This document shows positions 10,777 through 23,083 of a stretch of 64,000 nt of DNA, one piece after another. The position numbers and the translations under genes are program-made. The notes beneath the pieces were generated by a model. It did not search any database, was not told the origin of the DNA, and saw only the letters and a program-made list of their open reading frames with translations. Source of the DNA: Telmatactis stephensoni (taxonomy: Eukaryota > Cnidaria > Anthozoa > Actiniaria > Isophelliidae); NCBI GenBank assembly GCA_029948255.1, contig JALIZF010001621.1, forward strand, positions 419,793-483,792, written 5' to 3'. The number at the start of each line of letters is the position of its first letter. Positions within the stretch are counted from its first letter, which is position 1.

Positions 10777-13700
10777 GTTATCATTTCTGGCGATGAATCG
10801 AGTGATTATTTGCAAAATACTAATGTAGATGTAGTGTGTGCGGTACAGTGTCCCCCAATTAGTGCGCAAGCGCTAGAAGACTTGGACACTTAAATATACA
10901 GTTATTTCTTTTAACACATATTCAAAAGAATTGTTTAGCGCTCCCAAAGTTCGATTGCACAGCATAGCTGGTCTAACCCCCTTTTCTCCAATTCCTCATT
11001 CCTCAGTCCTCATTCCTTATTCCACTCAACGCATTTGTTGGATCCCAGTTCATATGCACACGTACGTTGCTAATAAGAGTTTTTTTTAATATCCTACTAT
11101 GTCATATAGCATTCATTCCAGCATTTTGCGACCTCACCATCTCAAATTGGTTGCATGGAATCGCAACTTTCCATAGACGTGCTGAGTACGAAGAGCCAAA
11201 CGAAATACACACGTGGCAACGAGGTTGATGAAAGCTGAATCAACTTGCCTGACTTGTTGCATAACTTGGCGCATATGAGGATATGCCGACGATTCAATTT
11301 TGAAGGATCCAACAAGGTACACCTTGCAGACGGGATGGAGTGCAAGTCCTTCTCAGACTTAGAAATGAACCCGAAACTCACCCATAATTTTGGAGTGGTT
11401 CAACTTGGACTTTATCCTCTTGAAGTATTCCGAGTGCAAATTCGGCTATTCCGCAGGCTATGCCCGAATCGAGGGGATACTTGAACCGAATTTACAATAA
11501 CGTGAGCCCTTTGGAATCTCATCTCCAAAACCTTCCAATCTATTGTTTATCAGATTTCAAGAGTAGTATCACCCTATTTACTCCGTATTCCACTAACGAA
11601 AAGTGACCCGCAGCATGACCTTTTCTTACCTTGTTTTCAAAAATTCCGTTTAGTCCATAAGTCTAAGTAGACCAGCTTAAAAGCTTACAGTTATCCACTA
11701 GTGAGCGAGTGAGCGAGTGAGTGAGTGAGTGAGCGAGAGAGTAAAAGTGTGTGTGTGTGCACAATATGTTAGTGGCTTAATCCATAGCAGCTGCAATTTG
11801 TTCCTTCGCTTCGTGGATCGCCTAAACTAAACGCTTCGGCAAACGTTAACAGCGACACCGAGTGCCGATTACATGACTTGAGATCGCTCCTCAAACCGTC
11901 AGTCAGTTGAAAAACGTACTGGGAAGAATCACTTCCACCATTCCTACTACTCACTTAGTATTTGTTTATAGGATACAATAGTGTTTTATATATGTGACTT
12001 CATATGGGTGACCTCATAAAGAGTACACGAACATGGCCTGCATTGCTCACAAACTGCCCTACCATGATTATGGTGGTAAGAAAACACACCGTTTGGAGAC
12101 TCATTCGTGTAACAGAACTGAGCTTAATCTGTGCAAACTCTCATCAATTCTTCTCACTAGGCGAACGCGAGTAGGACTGGCCCAGTTCATGACAGAGACA
12201 GTGAACGTGAGCTATTGTGTTTCACTTTAATAAGATAAAAGTTCGATCCGAGTAAGATCCATAGCAAAGAATAGTCAAGCTGGCAGAACGCTGCTATCAA
12301 ATATTGCATGCGCATTTCTGAGATGCAAGCCACGTCGCTTCTTTGTGACAAGACCAGAACTCCTCAACCTCATTATTTAGGCAAAAGGTTCCAAGTAGCG
12401 AAAATAAATTTAGCACCGACATTAACGTACCGGCCAGCGAGTCAATTTCCCTTGATTTCATAGTACAAGCTTGACATTCGCCAAAGGCTCTTTTTGCGAT
12501 TTCCCACCGAAAAAGGGCAGGAATTATCATGAGCCTCCAAAAAGCAGCAGCGCCGCTTGCCCCTTCATGCCTTTCGTTTGATTTTCTCTAAACGTCTTTA
12601 ATGGGTCGAATCGGCTATCACCTCTCCGCTGAACATGACGGAGTTTCCCGTCCAGTCTATCCACGTGTACAAGTGCATGCAATGTTAACATCTCACAAAG
12701 CAAAATGGGAACCAAGGAGTATCTAGTTTTCCTAGAACTAGAAATGGCTGGAACAACAGCGTATAGCGTTGCCAAGGAAACCCCGACAAGTCAGCAGAGA
12801 GATGACCGCCTTGACCCAGCATGGCCGGGAGGGTTGATTTAGGTACCCTTTTTTCAAAGCAATCAAAACACCGCGACTTGAAAACAAGGAGCAATGGAGC
12901 AAAGCTACTACTTGGACAAGCAGGACCTCTGTTGTCTCGACCACTAAACATCATGTGGAACAAAGCAGGAAACTAAAAATTGTAAGGGCTGGCTGAATAA
13001 CCATGAATACTGTCTGCTCCATAGAAGCGAGTCTTTTCGAGGATGTCTCTCAATACCGAGGAGTTGCAACTTAAAAATACGAAGTCAAAGTCTCCTAATT
13101 AATTAATAACCATGAAAGTGGAACTAGGTCATATGCCATGGGTGCGTGCGTACATTATTCTACCCGCACTGGGATGAAACTACAGCTCAAATTCTGCAGA
13201 TAAACATTAAACTCGACCGCGAATCAAACAGTAATCATTCTATTACTTTGCGCTCCAATGGAATTTATGTACCAAAACAGCAAACAAAGAGAACAATCGT
13301 GTAGTATCACACAATCTCGTGAATAAACAGCAATTATGTGTCCATTGTGAAGCATGTTGACTCTTCTTGAATTCCTACTAGATTCATTGAAATAGATCCA
13401 CAAGTCAATAGAATCAATCTGCTACAGAATAACATACCAAACGCAAGTCCCACTTTCGCATGAAGAGTAAAAGAATTGTGAAAACACAATTTGGGCAAAA
13501 TATTACTTTGGCACATAGCTTTGTATGAAAAACCTCTAATAAAAGACATCTATCTGAAAAATATCTCGCAAATGTAGAACACATCCAACAGAGACCAAAG
13601 TCAAAACATACTGCTTTGAAAAACAACATTCCAGACAAAACTAGAACATTAAACAAGAAAATACTCAATTAAAATTAGATTGTAATACTACAATTACTTT

Positions 13701-13780
13701 CAAGCTCTTAACGCAATCAACACCCACTTACTTTGCAATAACTTGCACAACATTTGACTTTTACTGACTCTTATATTGAC
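10777..13780. other. No recognisable gene
   Basis: Only short unsupported frames on both strands and one microsatellite (listed). Codon use in these frames gives no coding impression. Confidence 0.45.
11701..11760 (+). repeat. (GAGT/GAGC)n then (GT)n microsatellite
   Basis: GTGAGCGAGTGAGTGAGTGA-type tetramers pass into a GT run. Confidence 0.9.
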
Positions 13781-13789
13781 TCATGCTCT

Positions 13790-14405
13790 GGTGCCGGGAA
13801 ACTTCCCACCCACTGTCACCAGTGAAAAATAACTATTGCTGACTCTTACACTGATTAGCTATCTTGGTATGAATCCTCGGCTATGACAAGAAATTAGTAC
13901 AGAACAAACTTACTGTTGCTGGCTTTAATGTAACTCTTGATAATATCATATAATTCTTTAGTGAAGAACCATCCCTCGAATGGTACTCCAGAGAAACCTT
14001 GGTCACCACACAAATTGCTGACCGTGAAAACCTCAGTCTTACTGACGTAAACTCCCCCGCGAAAACCTCACCCAGCACCAAATGGCGCTCGCTTGGTCAC
14101 TTGCAAGAAAAACTCCGACGCAAGAACGCTTGGTCATTATTATCTGCTACGTGAAAAATCTCGCCCAGTGCCAGTGCACGCTTGGCTACCATTCTCTCTC
14201 CAGCGAAAAAACTTGCCCAACACAGTGCACTCCGGTGAACGCTTTGTCACCATTGTCTTTCCGGCGAAAAACCTCGCCCAGTGCCATTGCACTCCGGTGA
14301 ACCCCTGGTCACCATGCATTGTATTTCCGGCGAAAATCTCGCCCAGTGCCATTGCACTCCGGTGAACGCTTGGTCACCATTCTCTCTCCGGCGAAAACCT
14401 CGCCC
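13790..14405. repeat. Diverged ~60-66-bp minisatellite
   Basis: Units contain CTCGCCCAGTGCCATTGCAC, then CCGGTGAACGCTTGGTCACC and TCTCTCCGGCGAAAAC. The last four units (14,170-14,405) are alike; toward the left they become progressively more diverged. Open frames on both strands come from the repeat. Its translation does not match a zinc finger or other known repeat protein. Confidence 0.7.
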
Positions 14406-15070
14406 CGCGCAACACAGGCGCTCAGTTAACTCTGTAATTGCATCCAACGAACCGACCCGCCGAAGGAATCATTTTACAGAGATTTATTACATGCCGTGGT
14501 GGAATATAGTAAAGTAAAAACTCACTGTCATCACTCTTGTTAACTCTCCAGCGTAAAATTCGCCTGTTGTTTACAAAAGCACAGAACAACAAAAACTAAA
14601 ATACACATTTATGGCAAACAACTTCAATTTTCTGGCTCTTGTCGGGTATATACGTACTAAACTGGCTTTTAAAAACGTTACAAGGAACGAGAATTGTGCA
14701 ATTGTGCAAGCAACGTTGTGCCATCCGACGAAAACTTTACCTTTGTTCGGCGAAATTCATTATTCAAGAATCTTGACAGCTTTATGTGATGCTTGAAAGG
14801 AACTTCAGCATTCGGTCTGGACAGTAGAGGTTGAAGAAACCATCGCCAGTTCGAAATTCGCGTGCGTCGTCCAAGATAAAAAGAAAAGAGTTCCACTGTT
14901 TGCTGTTCCGCTGGAACTGAGCAAGAACCGAGTGATTCGTTTGGATTTGGCATTTTATAGCCATAGCCCCAAGGGAGGCACGTGCCTATTTGTATCTAGC
15001 TGCACGGGGAATGTTATTTCATGTTATTTCATCTTTGCATCTCATTACGAGTGTTATGAATAGCCGTGAA
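14406..15070. other. No recognisable gene
   Basis: Unique sequence up to the left border of the tandem array; nothing to report. Confidence 0.5.
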
Positions 15071-15862
15071 CGATGATTCAAGCTGGTCGACCGGGATTCC
15101 TGCGTTACAATTAACGACGTTTCTTCAATGCGTTTGAACTTTTCCTTACAAATTGTAAATGCTTTACTTGGAAACCCTAAAAATACATTTCGCTCTTTGC
15201 ACTCATCCTTTGTTATTTTAATAAGGTATTTAAATTGGTGTTTCAAATTTTCATACTCTAAGATACTCGGAATGTTTACAAAAAATGCAATCAAGAGTGG
15301 CATATCGGAATTTACAAGTTCTCAAAAATAACTGGACATGGAGATGCTTGACGTCCAAAACAACATCACCCTGAAGTAAGCGGCCTTAAAAGTTACGTTT
15401 TTACGATTTATTTTGGATAGCTTACAATGCTTCAATGACCATGAAATGTGTAGGATTAAGAAAAAACTAGTAGATGAAAACACTTCTACTGAAGTAAAAA
15501 AAATATTATCGAGGGAATCTGAAGTTTTCTAGCTTCGTGTAAAAATAAGTGAAATGATAAACAAAAATTGAAAAGGTGCAGCTCATCAACTTGGCGTAAA
15601 TTCGTACTTCTCAACACGAACAATTAAAGAGTGCGGTAAGATGTTTGGCCAAGTGAACTAAATGCTTGGAATTATTAATTCTTTTGGTGCGTAAAAGTTC
15701 AGGCGCGTTTCATTCGGAAACGCTTCCATGGACATCTTTAAACATAGTAATAGCGGAGAACTTCATCTGGATTCTATATGAACCAATAAACGCGGTTTTG
15801 TACAAAACTTCATTTTGTCTAAAAATAATTCATGTTTATGAAAATAGCAATGTCGTTACTAT
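15071..15862. repeat. Tail of array unit 0
   Basis: From GATTCAAGCTGGTCGACCGG on, this stretch matches the ends of units 1 and 2 (22,443-22,932 plus 43,253-43,640; 47,866-48,500) with more differences than those show to each other. It is the left edge of the tandem array. On the minus strand (15,019-15,303) a frame is open that is broken by TGA in the other units. Confidence 0.85.
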
Positions 15863-16796
15863 TCTCACTGCATAATTAATTAGCTCAGAATATAAATAAG
15901 CCTGCTCGATCTAGGAGTGGTCACTTCAAGATACGCCGGCACAGCGTGAACTTTCGCGACCCCACCCACCTCCCCTGGTGGCGGTTGACCAGCCTATGCA
16001 CTAGTTTTGAGTTGTGTTTTGCTAAGTGTTGGCCTTAAGCCTCAAGCTCTAGATTCCTAATCACGCTAGCGTGGCATGGATCAGAACCATTGAATTTGTT
16101 TTGTTATGTGTGCACCCTTTGTCTTCCCCCAGTGTTCCCTAAATCATTGAAGGGATTGTCTCTATAAAGACAATAGCGTTTTTCGTTCTCCTCCTTGATG
16201 AATGGAAATTTTCAACCAACCATTGCAGACACAGACAATATAGCTACCAATTTGCTATGTATCCTACATAGAATTGCCATGCATTGCTTTTGAACCCCAA
16301 AGTTATCCCAAAGAGGGAATAAGTCTAGTCATTGATTCCGACGAAGACATTGTGCTCCTTGAAAGCAATAGCAGTTTTGTCATATTTTAACCAGAAACGT
16401 TTTCGTTCAGTCTATACCTTCTTTGCAGCATAATTTAGGGAAGCGTTTTCTTTACAATCTATAATCAACCCGCAGTCCGAGCCTCCAACGATCGAGGGAG
16501 ATTGTTAGGCAATATAGTGGTTGGTGGTGTAGATTGATAGGTTTTCCAACTGCACGTTTTTTCCAATTCGGAACTCATGGGCATCCTTTTTCGGCCGTTT
16601 CAATTAAAAAAAAAAAAAATGTCCCACATGCAGGAGAATACGGCGGCTCATTACAAAAACCCGGAATTTCGCCAAGCAAAACAAACTCAAACCTGAGTTG
16701 CCAATATCCGCATTACATGCTTATTACCTCATCAGTCGCGGACTCCTCCCATAACTTAATTATACGATGAGTTAATGAGTATGCAGTGAGGATATA
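15863..16796. mobile_element. 934-bp insertion between array units 0 and 1
   Basis: TTACTAT stands on both sides (15,856-15,862 and 16,797-16,803), while the later unit junction reads straight from CGTCACTAT into AAATTATTGG. CTCACTGCATA near the left end is inverted near the right end (TATGCAGTGAG). No coding content. A non-autonomous element with a 7-bp target duplication is likely; the exact ends are uncertain by a few bases. Confidence 0.65.
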
Positions 16797-17320
16797 TTAC
16801 TATAAATTATTGGTAGCTCCGATCATAAATAATAATAATAAATTTAATATTTATAACGCGTATATATTCATTTACATATGCTCATATGCAGAAAATAATT
16901 AATAGTCTTAAGCCATAAATAAATTGTGTGGGTTTTGCAGACAAAACAGGATCTCATTAGTCAAAACCTAGACAGCTCATTCAAGTGTTGAGCCAGTTCA
17001 CTTCATATAATCAGGCCCCTAAAGTCCCAGATCTAAAATATCAATCCAATATCCTGAAAGAACTTTAATCCTCGGTTCTTTAAGAACTAGGATAATGAAG
17101 CTATCTTTCGTGCAGTTTTCACACACAGCCGCATATGAGCATATGTAAATGAGCATATGATCATAATGATTTAAGGTCAAAAGAAACTTGAAACTATCTC
17201 TTGACTTACTATGAAAATTGTTTTGAAATTAACTCACCAATTCAATCATTCTAGATCGTTATAAAATAGAATCCCATAGCTCACACGAAACTCGCGCGCT
17301 GATTGGCTATCAAGTCCATC

Positions 17321-17545
17321 GAGGAGTGAGAATTCAGTGTGGAATTGCATATTTACACAGGCAGCCCGCAACCGTTTTGATTCCTTCTCCTTTTCATAAT
17401 CGGTGTTTGAAAAATAATAACAATAAAAAAGATTCAACAGATTTCAAGACAAAGGAAAATATTTTTCCAAAGATATTGGCGGTAAAACATGGAGTGAGAA
17501 TTCAGTGTGGAATTGCATACTTACACAGGTAGCCCGCGATTGCTG
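17321..17545 (+). repeat. Two-copy direct repeat (~168-bp spacing)
   Basis: GGAGTGAGAATTCAGTGTGG followed by AATTGCATA and TTACACAGG-x-AGCCCGC occurs at about 17,322 and 17,490. The block is specific to unit 1. Confidence 0.8.
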
Positions 17546-17889
17546 TGTTTCTTCTTTTTGTCAGTTTTAGCGAAACTTTAAAATTTAAAATAGTTCGAAA
17601 ACAAACTTCAATAGCTGCCAAAAATTATCATGAGAAAACAAGCAATGAAAAAGACGCAATAACTAATAGGAAAAGGACATTTTTACGCCTAGTACATAAT
17701 ATGAAAGCGAGCGTTTGAAGTCCGTCGATCGTGGTCTGGTGTTTTTCGACAACTTCGACATTCTACATTACTTTTATCCCTTCAACTATTGCTAGCGATT
17801 TAAATTTAATTAGGTTGTAGTAAATTCATGAGATCTAATTTCGTGAACGATTTATAGATTCAGCCTTGTAAGAATTGCTTTACCACTAA

Positions 17890-18455
17890 TAGACAAGGCG
17901 CAAAACTGAAAAAGTCGATCGCAAAAAGTGCAGAAGGCATTTTGGGGTAGAGGCTGGTAACATAACTATTCTAAACTAATTTTTCATGCTGAATCCGAAT
18001 ATGACTGTTACCAAGACGTATTCTGCAATCGTATAGTGTATCAGTTGAAAACTCAAGGAGATACGAATTTTCAAAAAACGAAATTTTGTATGAAAACACT
18101 TACAGTTATCCAAGAGATACAAACAAATTTCGATTTTTGAAAATTCGTATCTCCTTGAGTTTTCAACTGATATCCTTCAAACTTCACAGTTTTACTGATT
18201 TTGATATGCTCTTTCCAGCTATGGTCATTGTTTTTAAGTTTGGGAACTTTTGGAATTACATGGAAAAGCCGTTAGTATGAAATGACTGTAGCAATTCACA
18301 AAAATACGTCATTTACACTATACGTTTGCAGAATACGTCTTGGTAACAGTCATATTCGGATTCAGCATGAAAAATTAGTTTAGAATAGTTATGTTACCAG
18401 CCTCTACCCCAAAATGCCTCCAGGTATCTGATTTTTCGAAAATGCGCCTTGTCTA
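17890..18455. mobile_element. 566-bp foldback MITE, TAA target duplication
   Basis: The ends TAGACAAGGCGC / GCGCCTTGTCTA are flanked by TAA on both sides, and the empty site CCACTAAAGCAAG is seen in units 2 and 3 (46,105; 50,958). The arms are long: an outer arm with TAGAGGCTGGTAACATAACT and an inner perfect 38-bp arm (18,043 and 18,135). The 3-bp TAA duplication suits PIF/Harbinger. Confidence 0.85.
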
Positions 18456-18587
18456 TAAAGCAAGTTTTGATATGTGGTAGACACCTCTTTTCTATAATAA
18501 TTATACTAAGAATCGATAGAAATGCAGATCTTCAAGGACCAAAGTTATGAATAAAACTACTTTTCTCAAAATGTATTTTTTTCCGGT

Positions 18588-18767
18588 AGAGTACAAACAC
18601 TAAATGCGTGCAACACTTTGCATTATTTAACACTATATAGTGCTAATTTAACAAAAGAAAACAATAGAATTAGTAAAGCTTGGCACTATTTAGTACTATT
18701 TATGTTGCACGCTTTTAGAGTGATTTTCATCGGACTGTGAAACAATTACTAATAGTCAGTGTTTAAT
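18588..18767. mobile_element. MITE pair, left piece (interrupted)
   Basis: A MITE starting GAGTACAAACACTAAATGCG has in its right arm a second MITE starting GAGTGATTTTCATCGGACTG. The second is cut here by the 1.66-kb insertion and continues at 20,426-20,533. Units 2 and 3 carry the uninterrupted version. The core ACAAAAGAAAACAATAG lies at about 18,651. Confidence 0.75.
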
Positions 18768-20425
18768 AGCGGAGCTCCCGCTGCTTAAAAATCTAGCCAA
18801 AGTTGGAAATAAATCAAGAATCGTCTGCATTGAGCGTGAAACAAGGACCAGTATGCTTCGAAAAGACAACAAGGAAAGCACTTCAAGGTAAAGACCCTGG
18901 CCAGAAAATGATATCAAAAAGTCTCTTGTACCTATATTTGATCTTTTATCTTTGATTTGGGATTGATGACTTAAAAAAAACCTTTTATGCACGTTGAACT
19001 GTGGCCAAGTTTTATAGAAACACTCGATCAAGCCTTACATGAAATGTACAACGACATTTTGTTTTACGGTGAACTTTTTGCACTAGTTCTAATAATAATA
19101 AAATTAGTAAAAAAAATTGATTTTGAACTTATTTCAACCCCACTAATGTGTAAATACAGCTCAAGTTTTGGTCTGGAATTTAATGAAACAATTGACAGGA
19201 AAAAAAGAAGGAATTTTGCCATGCAAACTAGAATTGTTTTACTTTATTCATCTGGATGAAGTTGCTCAGTGAGCCCTGTGAAGCCTTAAATACAGACTGA
19301 AAATGCTTAATTCCTTGTTTTCTTGTTATTTCAATTAGCTGTTTTTATAATCACTATAAATTGTATTATCAGTGTAATCTGGAAGAGAAAAGTGGGAGAC
19401 AAGTATTCACCTAGCTAGTGTGTCATTCTATTCTACATTAAATAACAAAACAAAATAACAACAACCACCACAAAAAACAAGATGTCACAAATATAGTGAA
19501 GACAGACAAATCAATATATGTTGTTCTGTAATATTCAGGATGTCGAAAAGGTTTAATTACTTGTATCAATTTAAAAAAATGTTTTGGAGATTTTGCTTTC
19601 TATTTCTGAAAATTATGAACCCTTACAAAGTCAGTTATGAAATCTGACAGTGAATCTGAATATTAAAATTTACTGTAACAAAGGTCACTGAGCATACAAG
19701 CCCATACAATATACAAACCAAAACCAAAACTTATTTTAAAAATGCATTTTAAATAATCTTCATTTCAACTTTTTCAATTACCACAGGAAGCCCAATTCAT
19801 TTGAATCAAGAACATAAAAAAATTAAAATTGAAATTGGAGCTTTGCTTTTAGGTAGTAGTTGTTTTGAGTTGTTTTACAATTTCATCTAAAGTCATGATT
19901 AGTGTAACCTGGAAGAGAGAATTCTTGTTTCGTGTAAAGACAACTATTTATCAGTGTCATTCTACTCTACATAATACAAAAAAAAACAAGATGCCACAAT
20001 ACTGTCAAGACAGAAAAATCTAAATATAATTTTCTGCAATGTCTAATTGTTTAATTGAAGGGTGTTGAATTAGGTTCAGTATTTATGTGAATGAAATCAG
20101 TTTGAGGGATTTTTGCATCCTATTTCTGAGAATTATGAAGCACTACTACTAGTTAATTATAAAATCTGACACAAATATCTGAATAAATATCACTATGGTC
20201 ACTGAGTTGAAAGCCTTATAATTCTCAGGAGACTGAAGGGCAAGAAATAAAGCTTGATCTATAGTCTTTATTTCAACTTTTACAACAAAATGCAATCTTT
20301 GTTTGCCTATTACCACAGGAAGCCCAATTCATTTGAATCAAAAACGTCAAAATAAAACAAAGTATTTAAAATTATTATTATATTTAAATGGGAGCCCCGC
20401 TATTAGGTAGTACCTAATTTTTATA
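18768..20425. mobile_element. ~1.66-kb insertion inside a MITE of unit 1
   Basis: Units 2 and 3 read GTTTAATAGTGTCTAATAG where unit 1 has this block. It begins AGCGGAGCTCCCG, and GGGAGCCCCGCT occurs near its right end, an imperfect inverted pair; the right border may extend past a GGTAGTACC palindrome. Inside, about 530 bp are tandemly duplicated (TGTAATCTGGAAGAGA near 19,374 and TGTAACCTGGAAGAGA near 19,903; CACAGGAAGCCCAATTCATT at about 19,784 and 20,317). No credible protein. Confidence 0.65.
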
Positions 20426-21789
20426 TTAGTGTCTAATAGTTGTATTGCAACAAAAGAAAACAATGGGTGCAGAGTCTATTAGTGTCTATTAGCTTAGTAA
20501 CTATTTTACAGTCCGGTGAAAATCACTCTAGTGTACATTAAGGTATTCTTACAACACTGTCTTTCAACTTTAAATTATAAGTAATATATCAAACACGGGA
20601 AACAATGTTTTATCCCATATCCAAACACCGAGAAGTGGGGTGAAAAAACAGGCGCAGTAGAGGTCTTTTAAACCAACTTTGAGATCTTTGGATATCGAAT
20701 GAAACACTCTTTTAAGTGTTTGAAATCAAAGCGAAAGTTGGCCAAATTTAATGCTAATTAGGATCACATATCTAAACCACCGTCACGGTAGTGATTATTT
20801 GTTTTCTCTCATTAATTATTCTTATTAATGTTTGAGAAAAAAATTGAAGAATTCATGTCACGAATTTCACGAAAAACTGTTAAACCACTTGCGCTAGTTT
20901 TGGAGCAAAGTTTAGCAAAGACTGTTTTGCGTGTAACTGAGTGTAATCGAGTCAATTAAAGGCACTAGTGTATTTTCTTACGTTACAAGAATCCAACTCT
21001 GATAAAACCTTCAGTTCCAAAGGCTGATCACGTCGGCGTCTTTTCATAACAAATGCATTTTTCAAGTGTTTTTTAAAATACATAAATAATTCAAGAATTA
21101 AGGTGTCACGAATTTCACTAGAAGCCAAATTCCTTTAAACAATTTGCACTGGTTTTGGAGAAAGACTGTCTTGCCTTTAACGGACTGAAATTGAGTCGTT
21201 TTGAGACAAAAGTGCATTTTGTCACGTTGCGAGAATCCAATTCTGATAAAAGCTTTAGTTCCACAGGCTGATCAAATGGGCGTTGTTTCTTTATACTGCA
21301 AGCTTTTCAAGTGTTAGCTTTATTAAAATAGGTTGTTTTTTTGCGCCGCAAAGAGCAGAAACAAAATACAGCGAAAAATCTCTTTGGTGTAATATTTAAG
21401 TTCACAAACTTCTTGAAAATATGCATTTTAGCGAATGGAAAACACGAACTGTAGCATATATTATTATACCCACGAATGCTGTGTGCCGAAGTGATTATCT
21501 TTTATAATTACTGGTCAACTTCATAACCACCCAAATCACCCAAATTGTTTAAATTGAGGTATTTATTTATTTTTAAAAGTTGAAGTATTGTTTGAGCATG
21601 CGTAGTTCTGCTGATTTTGTATCCCACACGTTTTGATACCCGTGTTTGTCATAACAAAGAAAGGCTACGGCACTTAAATTCTGAATGGGGAGCTGGATTT
21701 TGAAAAGGCTCTGAAAAGTACTGTGACTGCTAGCTTAGCAGTTACATTACTTTATCATCCTGCAAATCTGGTTCCCCTGTAAGCAAAAC

Positions 21790-21897
21790 ACGCTGCATTA
21801 TTATTAATAATGCTGTGGGAACACAGAATCAAACAGCATTATTAAAAATAATGCCGTCTGCTAGATTAGACAGACGGCATTATTTGCAATAATGCAG
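21790..21897. repeat. Cluster of GCATTATT/AATAATGC hairpins
   Basis: TGCATTATTATTAATAATGC is itself a palindrome. AATGCCGTCTG pairs with CAGACGGCATT a few bases on, and further GCATTATT copies surround them. Specific to unit 1. Confidence 0.6.
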
Positions 21898-22449
21898 CTG
21901 CTCTATGCTTTTTCTCTCTGCAGTCGTTGCTATAATGCAGAGTGAAAACAATGAGTTTTGGTAAAAACAGTAATTATATGAAGTGAACTGGCTCAACACT
22001 AGAATGAGCTGTCTTGGTTCTAATTGATGAGATAATGTCTTGTCTGCAAAACTGACACACAACTTATTTATGGCAATTAAGATTGTTATTTTTTTTTCTG
22101 CATGGTATTTATATATTATTCTATTGCTTAAAAGCCTTGCACGCACATTTGCAAAATTACTAAAACTAGCCTTATATTTCGTGTACACCACACAGATGAT
22201 ATGCATCAATAGTATTAAGGTCTCTTGGTATTACCAAGTTGCATGCTTTCAAATATGTAGAGGATGGCAAACAAAGGTTTTTTTCCCTGTATTTATTGAG
22301 TGTTCAAAAACCCTATCTTGTTTTGATAATTCTCGTACTGACAGAAAAGGAACTAGACTGATTCCACAAGTCCTAGTTTTCGCTCTTCTATTCTGGTTGG
22401 CCAACTGAGAAGCGAACAAACCCGACTTATGGAATGAGTCTACTAACAA

Positions 22450-22745
22450 TGATTCAAGCTGGTCGACCGGGATTCCTGTGTTACAATTAACGACGTTTCT
22501 TCAATGCGTTTGAACTTTTCCTTTCAAATTGTAAATGCTTTACTTGGAAACCCTAAAAATACATTTCTCTCGTTGCACTCATCCTTTGTTATTTTAATAA
22601 GGCATTTCAATTGGTGTTTCAAATTTTCATACTCTGAGATACTCGGAAGGTTTACAAAAAATGCAATCAAGAGTGGCATATCGGAATTTACAAGTTCCGA
22701 AAAATAACTGGACATGAAATTGCTTGACGACCAAAACGACATCAC
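22450..22745 (-). pseudogene. Recurrent minus-strand frame in array units
   Basis: This frame (MPLLIAFFVN, YENLKHQLKCLIKITKDECN, NVFLGFPSKAFTI) is repeated in units 0 (15,019-15,303), 1 and 2 (47,938-48,159). In unit 0 the codon after FTI is TGT and the frame runs on; in units 1 and 2 it is TGA. The residues look protein-like but match no family I know. It could be the remains of a transposon gene that founded the array, or chance. Confidence 0.25.
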
Positions 22746-22932
22746 CCTGAAGTAAGCGGCCTTAAAATTTACCTTTTTTACAATGTATTTTGGATAGCTT
22801 ACAATGCTTCAATGGCCATGAAATGTGTTGGATTAAGAAAAAACTAGGTGAAAACGCTGCTACTGAAGTAAAAAAGAATTATCGAGGTAATCTGAAGTTT
22901 TCTAGCTTTGTGTAAACATAACTGAAATGATA

Positions 22933-23004
22933 CACCCTTTCCGAGAAACTTTGTCACCCGTGAAGCGAAAAGCGCATAAACTAGTGGCGCGGGGGATCAT
23001 GGGA
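22933..23004 (+). repeat. Left TIR of the Tc1-like element
   Basis: It is 72 bp ending GGGGGATCATGGGA, matching the right arm except for a stretch around GCGAAAAGCGCA. Confidence 0.88.
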
Positions 23005-23083
23005 ATATGTATATTCAATTAACTTAACCATGCATGACGCGTAGCACGCTTGTCTGAGGAGACGCGGGATTTTTAAAAGAGCC

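Larger units (their letters stand above)
16797..22932. repeat. Array unit 1, left part
   Basis: It begins TATAAATTATTGGTAGCTCC (16,801) as do units 2 and 3. It follows them in order except for a different 1.2-kb block (about 17,270-17,785) and two insertions absent from them (17,890-18,455 and 18,768-20,425). It continues at 43,253 after the nested transposons. Near the start it has the motif GCATATGAGCATATG in both orientations, and an inverted piece of the unit start returns at 21,960-22,080. Confidence 0.9.

Noticed and set aside
14082..14365. Zinc-finger-like tandem repeat protein
   Set aside because: The 60-66-bp units lack paired Cys and His at finger spacing, and the frame shifts between units.
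22040..22408. 122-codon plus frame repeated at 47,485-47,823
   Set aside because: Repeated only because the array unit is repeated; no family features, and on the whole unit neither strand shows a consistent gene.
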